From positions 1 through 6,271 of the forward strand of contig DNHM01000033.1 in assembly GCA_003485885.1 (NCBI GenBank): a stretch of 6,271 bases of DNA, written 5' to 3'. The translations under genes and the position numbers were made by a program. Below the pieces are notes generated by a model. It ran no database searches and was not told the origin of the DNA. It saw only the letters and a program-made list of their open reading frames with translations. Position 1 is the first letter of the stretch. Each line of letters opens with the position of its first letter. Positions 6,271-6,271 of this stretch are shown in pieces. Source of the stretch: Acidimicrobiaceae bacterium. Its GTDB lineage: Bacteria; Actinomycetota; Acidimicrobiia; Acidimicrobiales; UBA10347.

Positions 6271-6271
6271 A

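Overview
The window most likely comes from an actinobacterium of moderately high GC content. The strongest marker is a WhiB-type four-cysteine regulator, a family essentially confined to Actinobacteria and their phages. GTG starts, short intergenic gaps and a selenocysteine (selA-selB) pair fit this. A lineage such as Acidimicrobiia is a guess; no rRNA or other phylogenetic marker is present.

Layout from left to right. (1) The 3' part of a D-2-hydroxyacid dehydrogenase gene on +, cut by the left edge. (2) A short gap with a long imperfect hairpin that probably ends transcription from both sides. (3) A minus-strand gene for a stand-alone, atypical receiver-domain protein. (4) A divergent intergenic region of about 250 bases. 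(5) A tightly linked + strand pair: a STAS-domain anti-sigma-factor antagonist-like protein, then, 3 bases later, an NfeD-family membrane protein. (6) A gap of about 170 bases holding three DnaA-box-like sites within 45 bases, a candidate promoter and a small dyad. (7) A whiB-like gene on +. (8) A perfect 10-bp inverted repeat between convergent genes. (9) On the minus strand, selB and the 3' part of selA, overlapping by 4 bases; selA runs off the right edge.

How the genes work together. SelA converts Ser-tRNA(Sec) to Sec-tRNA(Sec), and SelB delivers that tRNA to UGA codons, so the right side is half of a selenocysteine module; selC, selD and the selenoproteins must lie elsewhere. The middle looks regulatory: a receiver protein divergent from a STAS protein that is probably co-translated with an NfeD membrane protein, followed by a redox- or NO-type Fe-S regulator of the WhiB family. 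No anti-sigma kinase, sigma factor or slipin partner is visible, so the STAS-NfeD link is an open question.

Nothing here is a clearly new system. The points most worth a second look are the DnaA-box cluster upstream of whiB, the apparent loss of the catalytic Ser and Lys in the NfeD ClpP-like domain, and the STAS-NfeD coupling beside a receiver that lacks two conserved pocket residues.
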